DNA of 64,000 bases from Nocardiopsis terrae (lineage in GTDB: Bacteria > Actinomycetota > Actinomycetes > Streptosporangiales > Streptosporangiaceae), in contig NZ_BMXJ01000003.1 in the NCBI RefSeq assembly GCF_014651695.1, positions 399,046 to 463,045 of the forward strand, given 5' to 3'. The first letter of the stretch is position 1. Each line of letters opens with the position of its first letter. A model generated the notes under the pieces. That model ran no database searches. It saw only the letters and a program-made list of their open reading frames with translations, and was not told the origin of the DNA. Below are positions 32,085 through 41,613 of the stretch, in pieces. The position numbers and the translations under genes were made by a program.

Positions 32085-33584
32085 TCACGCCGGGGCGGGG
32101 TACGGCACCCCCGTCGGGCGTCGGTGCGCCCAGGGGCTGGCCTCCTCCAGTTGGGCGGCCAGGCGCAGCAGGAGCCCCTCGCCCGCCGGAGCCGCGACGA
32201 ACTGCACGCCCAACGGCAGGCCGGAGGCCGTCCAGTGCAGCGGCACCGACATGGCGGGGGTGCCGGTCAGGTTGGCCGTCAGCGTGAACGGGGTCGCGGT
32301 CAGGTTGTTCATGACCTCGGTGGTCACCAGGTTGGTCGCGGTGACGACGCGTTCGGTGCGGGTGCGTACCAGCAGGCGTTCGACGGTGCGCAGCCACGGC
32401 GGCGGGTCCAGGCGCCCCACGGTCACCGGCGGGCCCGCGATGGTGGGGGTGAGGAGAAGGTCGTGGCGGGAGTGGAAGCCGGCGAGCGCGAGGACGTGGT
32501 CGTTCCAGCGGTTGTTGCCGCGCACGTAGTCGGCGGCGGTGCGGGTCCGGCCCATGGCGGCGAGCATGAGGGTGTCGGGTTCGAAGTGGTCGTCCGAGCA
32601 GCCGGTGTCGGCCTTGACCCCGTCCACCAGGGCGGCCATCGAGCCGTACCAGAGCGTCAGGAAGTCCTCGGTGAGCGCCCGGCCGTCGATGTCGGGTTCG
32701 GCTTCGACCACCTCGTGGCCCAGCCCCTCGAGCAGTGCGGCCGCCTCACGGACCGCCCGGACCGCCTCGGGGTGCACCCGGGTGCCCAGCGGCGAGCGGT
32801 CGGTGAAACCGATCCGCAGCCGCCCCGGGTCGCGGCCGACCTCCTCGGTGTAGGGGCGATCGGGCGGAGCGATCGGGTAGGGCGAGGTGGCCTCGGAGCC
32901 CGCCGTCGCCTGGAGCAGAGCGGCGCTGTCACGCACGGTTCGGGTGAGGACCCCGTTGACCGAGGCGCCGTGCATGGGCTCGCCCCCGTTGGGCCCGAAC
33001 GGCACCCGGCCGCGCCCGGGCTTGAGCCCGAACAGCCCGCAACAGGCGGCGGGGATACGGATGGAACCGCCGCCGTCGTTGGCCCCCGCGGCCGGTGCGA
33101 TGCCCGCCGCCACGGCGGCCGCCGAACCGCCCGAGGAGCCGCCGGGGGTGTGCGCCGGGTTCCAGGGGTTGCGGGCCGGGCCGAACTCGTCGGACTCGGT
33201 GACCCCCTTGGCGCCGAACTCGGGGGTGTTGGTCTTGCCGAAGGGCACCAGGCCGGCCGAGAGCCAGCGGTTCACCACCTCGGAGTTGCGGTCCGCGGGC
33301 AGGCGGCGCAGGGCCCGGTTGCCGGCGGAGGTGGGATATCCGGCGTAGTCCTGGAAGAGGTCCTTGAGGAGGAAGGGAACACCGCCGAGCGGGCCCTCGG
33401 GGAAGGCCGAGGCGAGGCGTCGGCCCTCCTCGTACATCGGGAGGATGATCGCGTTGAGCGCGGGGTCGACCTGCGTGGCGCGCTCGATGGCGGCCTCCAG
33501 GACTTCGGCCGGGGTGACCTCCCCGGCCCGGACCAGTGCGGCCAGGCCGACGGCGTCGTGTTCGAGGTACTCGTCTACTCGCAT
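32085..33584 (-). CDS. Amidase-signature family hydrolase
   Basis: The 499-residue protein has the amidase-signature catalytic triad in canonical spacing: K74 in FLLKDLF, S150 in GGSSGGSAAAVAAG and S174 in GGGSIRIPA, 24 residues apart. The family hydrolyses amides of many sizes, including indoleacetamide, small drugs, nylon oligomers and peptides; the substrate is not evident. The ATG at 33584 follows TAGGTT at 6 nt, a leaderless signature. It stands alone between the quinone oxidoreductase gene and pabAB. Confidence 0.88.
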   Translation of the reverse strand: MRVDEYLEHDAVGLAALVRAGEVTPAEVLEAAIERATQVDPALNAIILPMYEEGRRLASAFPEGPLGGVPFLLKDLFQDYAGYPTSAGNRALRRLPADRNSEVVNRWLSAGLVPFGKTNTPEFGAKGVTESDEFGPARNPWNPAHTPGGSSGGSAAAVAAGIAPAAGANDGGGSIRIPAACCGLFGLKPGRGRVPFGPNGGEPMHGASVNGVLTRTVRDSAALLQATAGSEATSPYPIAPPDRPYTEEVGRDPGRLRIGFTDRSPLGTRVHPEAVRAVREAAALLEGLGHEVVEAEPDIDGRALTEDFLTLWYGSMAALVDGVKADTGCSDDHFEPDTLMLAAMGRTRTAADYVRGNNRWNDHVLALAGFHSRHDLLLTPTIAGPPVTVGRLDPPPWLRTVERLLVRTRTERVVTATNLVTTEVMNNLTATPFTLTANLTGTPAMSVPLHWTASGLPLGVQFVAAPAGEGLLLRLAAQLEEASPWAHRRPTGVPYPAPA

Positions 33585-33590
33585 GGCCGG

Positions 33591-33596
33591 AACCTA
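33591..33596 (-). promoter_or_regulatory. Leaderless -10 of the amidase gene
   Basis: TAGGTT on the minus strand ends 6 nt before the ATG at 33584 and no ribosome-binding site is present. Confidence 0.5.
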
Positions 33597-33701
33597 ACAC
33601 CGTGCTGCAACACGTTCTAGTTCGCCGACGGGTGTTGTTACCGACGAGTTGGAAGCTAGCCCCGGGAGTGCCCCCTCGGGATCGCTGAGGGGGCGGACGC
33701 C

Positions 33702-35732
33702 TCAGCGCCCGCGAAGGGGGACCTCGGCCTTGAGCAGCATCTCCCCGTACTCCTCCTCCGGGTCGGAGTCCAGCACGATCGCGCCGCCCGCACCCACGCT
33801 GACCTCGCCGTTCGCGCGCACGGCGGTACGGATGACAATGCTCAGATCCGCCTCACCCGAGTGCGAGACGTACCCCAGCGCACCCGAGTACACCCCGCGG
33901 GCCGAGGACTCCAGGCGGTCGATGATCTCCATGGTCCGCAACTTGGGGGCACCGGTCATCGAACCGCCCGGGAAACTCGCCCGTACCGCCTCCACCGCCG
34001 ACACCTCCGGACGCAACCGCCCCCGGACCGTGGAGACCAACTGGTGCACGGTGGCGTAGGACTCGGTGTACATGAACGCGGGCACCTCCACCGAACCCAC
34101 CTCGCACACCCGGCCCAGGTCGTTGCGGAGCAGGTCCACGATCATCAGGTTCTCCGCGCGGGTCTTGGCTCCGGTGCGCAGCTCCTCGGCGACGCGGGCG
34201 TCGGTGGCGGGGTCCCCGTGCCGCGGCGCGGTGCCCTTGATGGGCCGACTCTCAGCAGTCCGGTCGGCGTCCACGCGCAGGAAGCGCTCCGGGGAGGCGC
34301 TGAGCACGGTCACCCCGCCCAGCCGCAGGAAGGCGGCGTAGGGTGCGGGGTTGGCTGCTCGGAGCCGACGGTAGAAGTCCAGGTCGTCCCCGCCCGGGTC
34401 GGGCAGCCGGACCCGGTTGGTCAGGCAGATCTCGTAGCTCTCCCCCTCGGTGAGGTGGCCCAGGCACGCCTTGACGTCGTCGACGTACCCCTCGCGCGGC
34501 CGCTCCAGCAGGCCGGGCAGGTCGACGGGGTCGGCGGAGGGGGCGGGCCCGGGGAGCGGAGGCAGGTCCAGCAGCGCGGCGCGGGTGTCCTCGGCCCAGG
34601 CGCGGGCGTCGGCCGCCCCGTCGGCGCAGACCACGTAGGTGCGGTCCTCGTGGTGGTCGACGGCGACGAAGCGGTCGCAGCGCATCCACACCGCGTCCGG
34701 GGTGGAGGCGTCGTGGGCGCGTACACCTCCGGTGTCGGCCTTGAGCTCGTAGCCCAGGTAGCCCACGTAACCGCCGGTGAAACCGAAGGGCAGGCCGGTG
34801 CCACGGGGCGTGTGGCCGGTGCGGCGCTCCAGCGCCTCGAACACGCCTCCGGGCTCGATCCGGGTACCGGTGGCGGTGCGTACCCGCACCCCCGCATCGC
34901 CCACGTCGTAGGTGAGCACCTCGGCGGTGGGGCCCGAGGCCTCGCCCAGGAACGAGAACCGGGCTGGCCCCTCGGGGCGGGAGCTGTCCAACCAGAACGC
35001 GTACTCGGCGCCTGCGTGCAGCCGGGCGAAGGCGCGTTCGGTGTCCACGGCCCGCGCGATCTCCACCACCACGGGTTCGGGGGCCGCCGCGGCGGCCGGG
35101 CGCGGTGAGGAGGCCCCACGGGGGGCCGGGTCCGGGCAGGTGCGTACACGCGCATGCGGGCGGGCCAGGTCCAGGAAGTTGGCGACCAGGTCGGAGCCGT
35201 GGTCGCTGGCGGTCGACTCGGGGTGGAACTGCACGCCCCAGCGCGGGAGTTCGCGGTGTTCCAGGCCCATGACCACACCGTCCTCGGCCCAGGCGGTGGC
35301 CGCCAGGGAGCCGGGGAGGGGCTCGGGGACGGCCAGTGAGTGGTAGCGCACAGCCGTGAAGCCCTGCGGTACCCCCGCGAAGAGTCCCGCACCGTCGTGT
35401 CGCACCCGGGTGAGGTGACCGTGGCGGGGCTCGGGTGCCGAGGACACCTCGGCCCCGGCCATGTGGGCGATGGCCTGGTGCCCCAGGCACACTCCCAGGA
35501 CCGGCAGGCGGGTGTGCGCCAGCAGTGCGGGAACCCGTCCCAGGTCGCGGGCGGTCTGCGGGCGGCCCGGCCCCGGGGAGACGACCACGGCGTCCACGGA
35601 GGCGGGGTCCAGGTCCGCCCAGCCCGGGCCGTCGTTGGTCAGCACCCGGGGCTCCTCGCCGAGTACGCGGGCGAGGAGCTGGAACAGGTTGTACGTGTAT
35701 GAGTCGTGGTTGTCCACGAGGAGAACGCGCAT
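33702..35732 (-). CDS. pabAB: Fused aminodeoxychorismate synthase (PabA-PabB)
   Basis: The 676-residue protein fuses a glutamine amidotransferase (residues about 1-195; nucleophile C82 in LGVCLGHQ and the HPE motif in GVQFHPEST) to a chorismate-binding domain. The latter carries PIKGTAPR with Lys near 499, which is characteristic of aminodeoxychorismate synthase rather than anthranilate synthase (PIAGT), and ends with GSMTGAPKLRTMEII and YGEMLLKA. It makes 4-amino-4-deoxychorismate from chorismate and glutamine for folate, or for p-aminobenzoate-derived metabolites. No aminodeoxychorismate lyase gene adjoins it, and nothing marks it as part of an antibiotic cluster. Confidence 0.93.
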   Translation of the reverse strand: MRVLLVDNHDSYTYNLFQLLARVLGEEPRVLTNDGPGWADLDPASVDAVVVSPGPGRPQTARDLGRVPALLAHTRLPVLGVCLGHQAIAHMAGAEVSSAPEPRHGHLTRVRHDGAGLFAGVPQGFTAVRYHSLAVPEPLPGSLAATAWAEDGVVMGLEHRELPRWGVQFHPESTASDHGSDLVANFLDLARPHARVRTCPDPAPRGASSPRPAAAAAPEPVVVEIARAVDTERAFARLHAGAEYAFWLDSSRPEGPARFSFLGEASGPTAEVLTYDVGDAGVRVRTATGTRIEPGGVFEALERRTGHTPRGTGLPFGFTGGYVGYLGYELKADTGGVRAHDASTPDAVWMRCDRFVAVDHHEDRTYVVCADGAADARAWAEDTRAALLDLPPLPGPAPSADPVDLPGLLERPREGYVDDVKACLGHLTEGESYEICLTNRVRLPDPGGDDLDFYRRLRAANPAPYAAFLRLGGVTVLSASPERFLRVDADRTAESRPIKGTAPRHGDPATDARVAEELRTGAKTRAENLMIVDLLRNDLGRVCEVGSVEVPAFMYTESYATVHQLVSTVRGRLRPEVSAVEAVRASFPGGSMTGAPKLRTMEIIDRLESSARGVYSGALGYVSHSGEADLSIVIRTAVRANGEVSVGAGGAIVLDSDPEEEYGEMLLKAEVPLRGR

Positions 35733-35945
35733 CCCGCCCTTTCTGGAACGGCTTCCGGATCGCGATATCCCAGGTTACGGCGGTTTGTCCGGTCCCGGGT
35801 GCGCTCGGACCCCCGACCGGCCCCTGCCCGGCTCCGTCCGGGCCCTCACCGAGCCGGTCCCCGCTCTGGCGGGAGGCACCCGGAAGAGAGTAGACAGGGA
35901 GGAGGTGAGGTACACCGGCCCTCGCACAGCCAAGGGAGTGGGTCT

Positions 35946-36194
35946 GTGAACATCTTCGTCGCCGCGGTCATGATCCTGGTCATGTTGGCGCTGGCCTTCT
36001 TCTTCGTGCTCACCGTCACCGAGGTCAGCCGGGCCCTCAGGCAGCGCCACGGGAAACCGCTCCCCGAGGCTCCCCGGCGGCCCGCCTCCCCGGAGCTGGA
36101 CGCCGCCGCGCAGGAGCTGCGGATGCGCTACGCCCGAGGTGAGATCAGCCGGGAGGAGTACCTCCAGCGCAAGATCGACCTCGAGGAGTACTGA
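35946..36194 (+). CDS. Small membrane protein with SHOCT domain
   Basis: The 82-residue protein has one N-terminal membrane helix (FVAAVMILVMLALAFFFVLT, about residues 4-23) and a C-terminal SHOCT motif (ELRMRYARGEISREEYLQRKIDLEEY). SHOCT domains are short oligomerisation modules of unknown role, often at the end of membrane proteins. The GTG at 35946 follows AAGGGAG. It is the kind of small gene easily missed; here the helix and motif make it convincing. Confidence 0.82.
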   Translation: MNIFVAAVMILVMLALAFFFVLTVTEVSRALRQRHGKPLPEAPRRPASPELDAAAQELRMRYARGEISREEYLQRKIDLEEY

Positions 36195-36240
36195 CCTCCT
36201 CCTCCGCGGCCTCCCCGCGCCTCCCTCACCGGAGCCCCCG

Positions 36241-36276
36241 GAAAACGGTTGACAGCACGGACCGGATGGGTAGGGT
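36241..36276 (+). promoter_or_regulatory. ABC-F promoter with WhiB7-like AT element
   Basis: TTGACA (36249-36254), a 16-bp spacer and TAGGGT (36271-36276) form a strong promoter. GAAAACGG abuts the -35 on its upstream side, recalling the AT-rich block upstream of -35 at WhiB7-activated promoters. Transcription would start near 36283 and leave a leader of about 210 nt. Confidence 0.55.
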
Positions 36277-36303
36277 ACTCACGTCCTGTCGTCTCCGATA
36301 GAG

Positions 36304-36477
36304 GTGGACGTTGCGCATCTGAGGTTCGCGATCATCACGCGGTACGGCGCCGGTAACCGGCCTGCCCGTCGCGTGTATGGAACCTCGGTGTATGAGCCGT
36401 CCCTGACCACTCCAGGACCCTCTCGCCCGTCTGCCGCGTGGTGCTCGCACACGAAGCCCTTTCCACACCGCTTCTGA
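36304..36477 (+). CDS. Possible leader ORF(s) upstream of the ABC-F gene
   Basis: Within the ABC-F leader a GTG at 36304 opens a 57-codon frame ending at 36477, only 14 nt before the ABC-F ATG. Other candidates in the same leader are a 3-codon ORF (TTG CGC ATC TGA, 36311-36322) placed after GAGGTGG, and a 9-codon ORF MEPRCMSRP (36377-36406). Short translated leaders that stall on antibiotics control many ABC-F and erm genes. None of these ORFs is recognisable by sequence, so this is a candidate only. Confidence 0.3.
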   Translation: MDVAHLRFAIITRYGAGNRPARRVYGTSVYEPSLTTPGPSRPSAAWCSHTKPFPHRF

Positions 36478-36491
36478 CTGCGAGAACACCC

Positions 36492-38162
36492 ATGTCAAAA
36501 ACCAGTACCACCGCGAGTGCCGCCGCGGCCTGCTCCGACCTGTCCTTTCGGTGGAAGGACGGCACCGCGGTCTTCGACGGGCTCTCCCTCACCCTGGGCA
36601 GGGGCCGTACCGGGCTGGTCGGCACCAACGGCGCAGGCAAGTCCACCCTGCTCCGGCTGCTGGCCGGGCGGTTGCGCCCCGCCCGGGGCTCGGTGACCGT
36701 CGGCGGCAGCCTGGCCTACCTGCCGCAGAACGTCACCCTCGACACCGGCCTGCGGGTCGACCGGGCCCTGGGCATCGCCGACAAGCGCGCCGCGCTGCAC
36801 GCCATCGAGGCGGGCGACGCCTCGGAACGGCACTTCGAGACCGTCGGCGACGACTGGGACATCGAGGAGCGCACCCTGGCGACCCTGGGCTCACTCGGCC
36901 TGGGCGGCATCGGACTGGATCGCACCGTGGGCCAGCTCTCCGGTGGCGAAACCGTCCTGCTGCGCCTGGCCGCGGTACTGCTGGAGCGCCCCGACGTGCT
37001 CCTGCTGGACGAGCCGACCAACAACCTCGACCTGTACGCGCGCCGCAGACTCCACGAAACCGTGGAGACCTGGCGCTCCGGTTCCCTGATCGTGGTCAGC
37101 CACGACCTCGAACTCCTGGAACGGGTGGACCGTATCGCCGAACTGCGCACCGGCTCCGTGACGGTCTACGGGGGCGGCTGGTCCGACTACCAGGAGGCCT
37201 TGGCCGTCCAGCAGGAGGCGGCCGAACGTATGCTGCGCTCCGCGGACGCGGACGTGCGCCGACAGAAGCGCGAACTGGAGGAGACCCAGGTCAAACTGGC
37301 CAAACGGCAGAGCAGGAGCAGGAGGCTGGACGCCCAGGGCGGTGTCCCGAAGATCGTCGCGAACGAGTTGAAGAAGGCCGCCCAGCAGTCCGCGGGCAAG
37401 CTCCGCGGTGTGCACGAGGACCGGCTGGAGGAGGCCCGCGAGCGGCGGGAGGAGGCGGCCGACGCTGTCCGCAGGGACGCCGAGATCAGGGTGGAGCTTC
37501 CGCACACCGAGGTACCCAACGGCCGTGACGTGCTGGAACTGAGCGGGCTGCGTCCCCGGTTCGGCAGACTGGTCGGGGGAGACCTCATGGTGCGCGGCCC
37601 CGAGCGGATCGCCCTGGTCGGCCGTAACGGCTCCGGTAAGACCACGCTGTTGCGCACCCTCACCGGATCGGACGAACCGGTGGAGGGCCGGGTCAGGGTG
37701 TCCGTTCCGGCCCGGTTCCTGCCGCAGCGGCTGGACGTGTTGGACGAGGAGTTGAGCGTCTTCGAGAACGTCTCACGGATGGCGCCGGGCGTGACCGCCC
37801 AGCACATCCGCGCCCAGTTGGCCCGATTCCTGTTCAAGGGGTCGCGGGCCGCGCAGACCGCCGGGACGCTGTCCGGTGGTGAGCGCTTCCGGGCCGCCCT
37901 GGCAGCGACGATGCTGGCCTCCCCTGCCCCGCAGCTGCTGATGCTGGACGAGCCGACCAACAACCTGGACCTGTCCAGCGTGCGGCAGCTGACCAACGCC
38001 CTGGAGGCCTACCGGGGAGCGCTTCTGGTCGCCAGCCACGACCTGCGGTTCCTGGAGTCGGTCGGGATCACCCGGTGGTTGCTGCTCGATGACGAGCTGC
38101 GGGAGAGCACGGCCGAGGAGGTGCGCGACCTGTTCGAGGGCCGGGCGCCCGGTCAGGTCTGA
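36492..38162 (+). CDS. ABC-F family ATPase (ribosome protection / translation factor)
   Basis: The 556-residue protein has two ATP-binding cassettes in one chain and no membrane segments. Cassette 1 has Walker A GTNGAGKST at 44-52, signature LSGGE near 149 and LLLDEPTNNLD. Cassette 2 has GRNGSGKTT from about 377, LSGGERFR and LMLDEPTNNLD. The linker between them is long, charged and helical (residues about 235-330), as in the antibiotic-resistance-domain linker of ABC-F proteins. Such proteins enter the ribosomal E site and dislodge antibiotics or rescue stalls. The WhiB7-like promoter and long leader favour an inducible resistance role over housekeeping. A 48-bp palindrome terminates it. Confidence 0.9.
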   Translation: MSKTSTTASAAAACSDLSFRWKDGTAVFDGLSLTLGRGRTGLVGTNGAGKSTLLRLLAGRLRPARGSVTVGGSLAYLPQNVTLDTGLRVDRALGIADKRAALHAIEAGDASERHFETVGDDWDIEERTLATLGSLGLGGIGLDRTVGQLSGGETVLLRLAAVLLERPDVLLLDEPTNNLDLYARRRLHETVETWRSGSLIVVSHDLELLERVDRIAELRTGSVTVYGGGWSDYQEALAVQQEAAERMLRSADADVRRQKRELEETQVKLAKRQSRSRRLDAQGGVPKIVANELKKAAQQSAGKLRGVHEDRLEEARERREEAADAVRRDAEIRVELPHTEVPNGRDVLELSGLRPRFGRLVGGDLMVRGPERIALVGRNGSGKTTLLRTLTGSDEPVEGRVRVSVPARFLPQRLDVLDEELSVFENVSRMAPGVTAQHIRAQLARFLFKGSRAAQTAGTLSGGERFRAALAATMLASPAPQLLMLDEPTNNLDLSSVRQLTNALEAYRGALLVASHDLRFLESVGITRWLLLDDELRESTAEEVRDLFEGRAPGQV

Positions 38163-38186
38163 GCGGACGGCCTCCGAGCCCCGCCC

Positions 38187-38234
38187 CGAACGGCCGGTGC
38201 GGTTCCCGTGCACGGGAACCGCACCGGCCGTTCG
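38187..38234. terminator. 48-bp perfect palindrome terminator
   Basis: Two 24-nt arms, CGAACGGCCGG... and its exact complement ...CCGGCCGTTCG, meet with no unpaired base, 24 bp after the ABC-F stop codon. It separates convergent genes and can fold in either transcript. Confidence 0.85.
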
Positions 38235-38312
38235 CCCTTCCTGCCCCCCATCTGCCCCCCCCGGAAGCCTCAGCTGCTGGCTCGTGGCAGGCGGGAAAGG
38301 GCCGCCGGGCGA

Positions 38313-39737
38313 TCAACCCCGCATCTCCTCCAGGGTCTTGCCCTTGGTCTCCTTGACGAACTTCCACACGAACAGGAACGACAGCAGTGCGAACCCGGCG
38401 TACATCACGTACGTACCCGGCAGGCTCCAGTCACGCAGACTCGGGAAACTCACGGTGATGAGCCAGTTGGTCAGCCACTGGGTCGCGGTGGCCACACCCA
38501 TGGCGGCGGCGCGGATACGCAGCGGGAACATCTCACCCAGCAGCACCCACACGACCACACCCCAGGACAGCGCGAAGAACAGCACGAAGGAGCTGGCCGA
38601 GACCAGTGCCACCACACCCCAGTCGAACGGGAGGACGACCTCCTCGCCCCGGACCACGGCGTTGCTGAACGCGTAGGCGGTCGCCGCCAGTGCCACGGTC
38701 ATCCCGGCCGAACCCACCAGCAGCAGGGGTTTGCGGCCGACCCGGTCCACCAGCAGGATCGCGATCACGGTACCCACGATGTTCACCACCGAGGTGAACA
38801 GGCTCAGCAGGAGCGAGTCCGACTCGGCGACGCCCACCGACTGCCACAGGGAGCTGGAGTAGTAGAAGATGACGTTGATGCCCACCAGTTGTTGGAAGGC
38901 CGAGACGGCCATACCGATCCACACGATCGGCAACAGCCCGTAGCGCCCGGTGAGGTCGCGCAGCCGGGTGCGGACCTCCGCCCCCAGGGCCTCCCGGATC
39001 TCACCGATACGCTGCTCGATCCGCGCGGTCCCGCCGCCCTCGACACCGCTCAGGATCTCGCGGGCCTGGTCCACCCGCCCCACCCGGACCAGGTACCGGG
39101 GGGACTCGGGGATGACCAGGCTCAGGCTCAGGTAGACCAGGGCGGGCAGCACCTCGATGCCCAGCATCCACTGCCAGGCCTGCACGGGCCCCAGCGCGTT
39201 CTGCGCGCTGCCGCCGGCCGCCTGGGCGATCGCGTAGTTGACCAGTTGCGAACACGCGATGCCCAACACGATGGCGAGCTGCTGCAGGGAGGCCAGCCGA
39301 CCGCGGTAGGCGGCGGGTGAGACCTCGGCGATGTAGGTCGGCGCGATCACCGAGGCCATACCGATGGCCGCCCCGCCGACGATCCGCCACAGGGTCAGGT
39401 CCACCACCGAGAACGGCAGGGCCGAGCCGATGGCGCTGACGGCGAACAGCACACCGGCGATCTGCATGACCCGGATCCGGCCCAGCCTGTCGGCGAGGTT
39501 GCCCGCCGTCGCCGCGCCCACCACACAGCCGAGCAGGGCGGCGGCGATGGTGAACCCGAGCACCCCGGGGCCCACCTCGAACCTCTGCTGGATGGCGTCG
39601 ACCGCACCGTTGATCACCGCGCTGTCGTAGCCGAACAGGAATCCGCCCATCGCGGCCGCCGCCGCGATCATCGTCACGTGGACCAGACTGACGTCCCCGC
39701 CGGACCCCCCAACCTGGCTGCTTCCGACTCCACTCAC
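38313..39737 (-). CDS. Sugar porter family MFS transporter (sugar/H+ symporter)
   Basis: The 474-residue protein has 12 membrane segments and the sugar-porter signatures: [11 protein letters not shown] in helix 1, [12 protein letters not shown] after helix 2, PESPRYLVR after helix 6, [17 protein letters not shown] in helix 7 and [11 protein letters not shown] after helix 8. The C-terminus [14 protein letters not shown] is also typical. It should import a hexose, pentose or polyol with protons. The GTG at 39737 follows GGGAGGGAG. It is divergent from bioB, with no obvious functional link. Confidence 0.92.
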   Translation of the reverse strand: MSGVGSSQVGGSGGDVSLVHVTMIAAAAAMGGFLFGYDSAVINGAVDAIQQRFEVGPGVLGFTIAAALLGCVVGAATAGNLADRLGRIRVMQIAGVLFAVSAIGSALPFSVVDLTLWRIVGGAAIGMASVIAPTYIAEVSPAAYRGRLASLQQLAIVLGIACSQLVNYAIAQAAGGSAQNALGPVQAWQWMLGIEVLPALVYLSLSLVIPESPRYLVRVGRVDQAREILSGVEGGGTARIEQRIGEIREALGAEVRTRLRDLTGRYGLLPIVWIGMAVSAFQQLVGINVIFYYSSSLWQSVGVAESDSLLLSLFTSVVNIVGTVIAILLVDRVGRKPLLLVGSAGMTVALAATAYAFSNAVVRGEEVVLPFDWGVVALVSASSFVLFFALSWGVVVWVLLGEMFPLRIRAAAMGVATATQWLTNWLITVSFPSLRDWSLPGTYVMYAGFALLSFLFVWKFVKETKGKTLEEMRG

Positions 39738-40046
39738 TCCGGACTCCCTCCCCTGGGCGTGCCCGACTGCCCGGGCTGGCACCACGATGCAGCACGTTCC
39801 GGGGGAATGTGTGAACGCAACGCTGAGAAGGCCGAACACACGCCGACGCCCGCCCCTGTGGCAGAGGCGCGAGCCCCGGCCCGGCCACCGGCAACGGCCC
39901 CCCTGAAGAGCCGTGGCCGGATACGGCCAAACTCCCCCGAGAAGGTTCCTGACCAGGCACACTTGCGCAGCACACAAGACTTCGGCCGGATTCTTGGCGG
40001 GTTCGGCAACTGTGCGGGCGCGCTCCCAGCCTCCAGGATCGACCCC
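39738..40046. other. Divergent spacer between the sugar symporter gene and bioB
   Basis: I find no gene in this spacer. No convincing BioQ-type or BirA-type palindrome is visible upstream of bioB, and no clear -35/-10 pair stands out in either direction. Confidence 0.4.
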
Positions 40047-41108
40047 GTGACGACATTCCACACCCTGGCCGAGAAGGCCCTTCGCCGTGAGACGCCCACC
40101 CGCGACGAACTCCTGGAGGTGCTGACCAGCACCGACGACGACCTGATGGACCTGGTCGCCGCCGCGTCACGGGTCCGCCGTCGCTACTTCGAGCGCCGCG
40201 TCAAACTCAACTACCTCGTGAACATGAAGAGCGGACTGTGCCCGGAGGACTGCTTCTACTGCTCCCAGCGCCTGGGTTCACAGGCCGAGATCGTCAAGTA
40301 CACCTGGCTCAAACCCGACCAGACACGTGAGGCCGTCTCCCACGGGGTCAGGGCCGGGGCCAGCCGCGTGTGCCTGGTCGCCAGCGGACGCGGCCCCACC
40401 GACCGCGACGTGGCCCGTCTCGCCCCGGCGGTGGAGGGGATCAAGGACGAGTACCCCGGTGTCGAGGTCTGCGCCTGCCTCGGACTGCTCTCCGACGGCC
40501 AGGCCGAGAAGCTGCGTGAGGCCGGGGTCGACGCCTACAACCACAACCTCAACACCTCCGAAGAGCGCTACGCCGACATCTGCACCACACACGAGTTCAC
40601 CGACCGGGTGGAGACCGTCGAACAGGCCAAGCACGCGGGGCTCTCCCCCTGCTCGGGGCTGATCGCGGGCATGAAGGAGAGCGACGACGACCTCGTCGAC
40701 GCCCTGTACGCCCTGCGCGAGCTCAGCCCGGACTCGGTTCCGGTCAACTTCCTCATGCCCTTCGAGGGCACACCGCTGGAGGGCACCTGGGACCTGACCC
40801 CGCAGCGCTGCCTGCGCATCCTGGCCGCCACCCGGTTCGTCTTCCCCGACGTGGAGGTACGCCTGGCGGGCGGGCGCGAGATCCACCTGCGCTCCCTCCA
40901 GCCCCTGGCGCTGCACATCGCCAACTCGATCTTCCTCGGCGACTACCTCACCAGTGAGGGGCAGGAGGGCAGGGACGACCTGGAGATGATCGCTGACGCC
41001 GGTTTCGTGGTGCAGGGCGCGGGCGAGCCCACGCTCCCCGGCGAACGCCACGACCTGCTCAGGACACGCCAGCGGGGCGCCGGGACCGCCCTTCCGCCCA
41101 ACGCCTGA
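40047..41108 (+). CDS. bioB: Biotin synthase
   Basis: The 353-residue radical-SAM enzyme has the cluster motif [10 protein letters not shown] (C65, C69, C72), the SAM-binding [11 protein letters not shown] region, YNHNLNTS, and [33 protein letters not shown], which is specific to BioB and provides the second (2Fe-2S) cluster region. It inserts sulfur into dethiobiotin. The GTG at 40047 gives the usual N-terminus with AGGAT upstream. No other biotin genes are adjacent, so the pathway is split across the genome. A strong hairpin follows. Confidence 0.95.
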   Translation: MTTFHTLAEKALRRETPTRDELLEVLTSTDDDLMDLVAAASRVRRRYFERRVKLNYLVNMKSGLCPEDCFYCSQRLGSQAEIVKYTWLKPDQTREAVSHGVRAGASRVCLVASGRGPTDRDVARLAPAVEGIKDEYPGVEVCACLGLLSDGQAEKLREAGVDAYNHNLNTSEERYADICTTHEFTDRVETVEQAKHAGLSPCSGLIAGMKESDDDLVDALYALRELSPDSVPVNFLMPFEGTPLEGTWDLTPQRCLRILAATRFVFPDVEVRLAGGREIHLRSLQPLALHIANSIFLGDYLTSEGQEGRDDLEMIADAGFVVQGAGEPTLPGERHDLLRTRQRGAGTALPPNA

Positions 41109-41116
41109 CCGCTGAC

Positions 41117-41165
41117 GTGCCCGCCGGAACGGCGCCGCCCCCGCCGGCGCCGTTCCGGCGGGCAC
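41117..41165. terminator. Bidirectional terminator after bioB
   Basis: Two perfectly complementary 21-nt arms (41117-41137 and 41145-41165, beginning GTGCCCGCCGG) enclose a 7-nt loop between convergent bioB and the YiaA/B-like gene. Confidence 0.85.
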
Positions 41166-41192
41166 CGCGCTCCCCCGGCGCGGTGCCCGGCT

Positions 41193-41483
41193 TCAGGACC
41201 TGGGCTGGACCTGCTGGTCCCCCTGCCATATCGGCAGCTGCTGGTAGTACTGCGCCTGCTCGGCCATGGCCGTGTCCTCCTGCCGGTCACGGACGCACTT
41301 GGCGAGTGTGAAGGTGGAGGTGATGACGAACAGCAGGCTCATGCCGAGGAAGGCACGCATCCACAGGTCGACGGGGAGGAAGACGATCCCGACGCCGGAA
41401 CCGGCGGCGGAGACCGCGAAGGCCAGCATCGACTGCAGGTAGAACTGGGGGGTGGACCGGGGCTGAGGGATCGGTGCGTTCAT
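41193..41483 (-). CDS. YiaA/YiaB-like two-helix inner-membrane protein
   Basis: This 96-residue protein has two hydrophobic helices (MLAFAVSAAGSGVGIVFLP and AFLGMSLLFVITSTFTLA) followed by CVRDRQE, which matches the yiaA/B two-helix domain. The role of the family is unknown. The ATG at 41483 is preferred to an upstream in-frame start because the extra residues are not family-like. A small inverted repeat, GAGTA-TCCC-TACTC, lies in its upstream region at 41519-41532. Confidence 0.8.
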   Translation of the reverse strand: MNAPIPQPRSTPQFYLQSMLAFAVSAAGSGVGIVFLPVDLWMRAFLGMSLLFVITSTFTLAKCVRDRQEDTAMAEQAQYYQQLPIWQGDQQVQPRS

Positions 41484-41613
41484 GGGTCCATGGTGGCCGA
41501 GTCCTCCGGTCAACGCCTGAGTATCCCTACTCAACCGCCCGCCCCGCCGCCGACCGGGGACCGAAGACCGCGACGACCGGGCCCGTGCCCCCCGATACCC
41601 GGTCCGATCGGAG

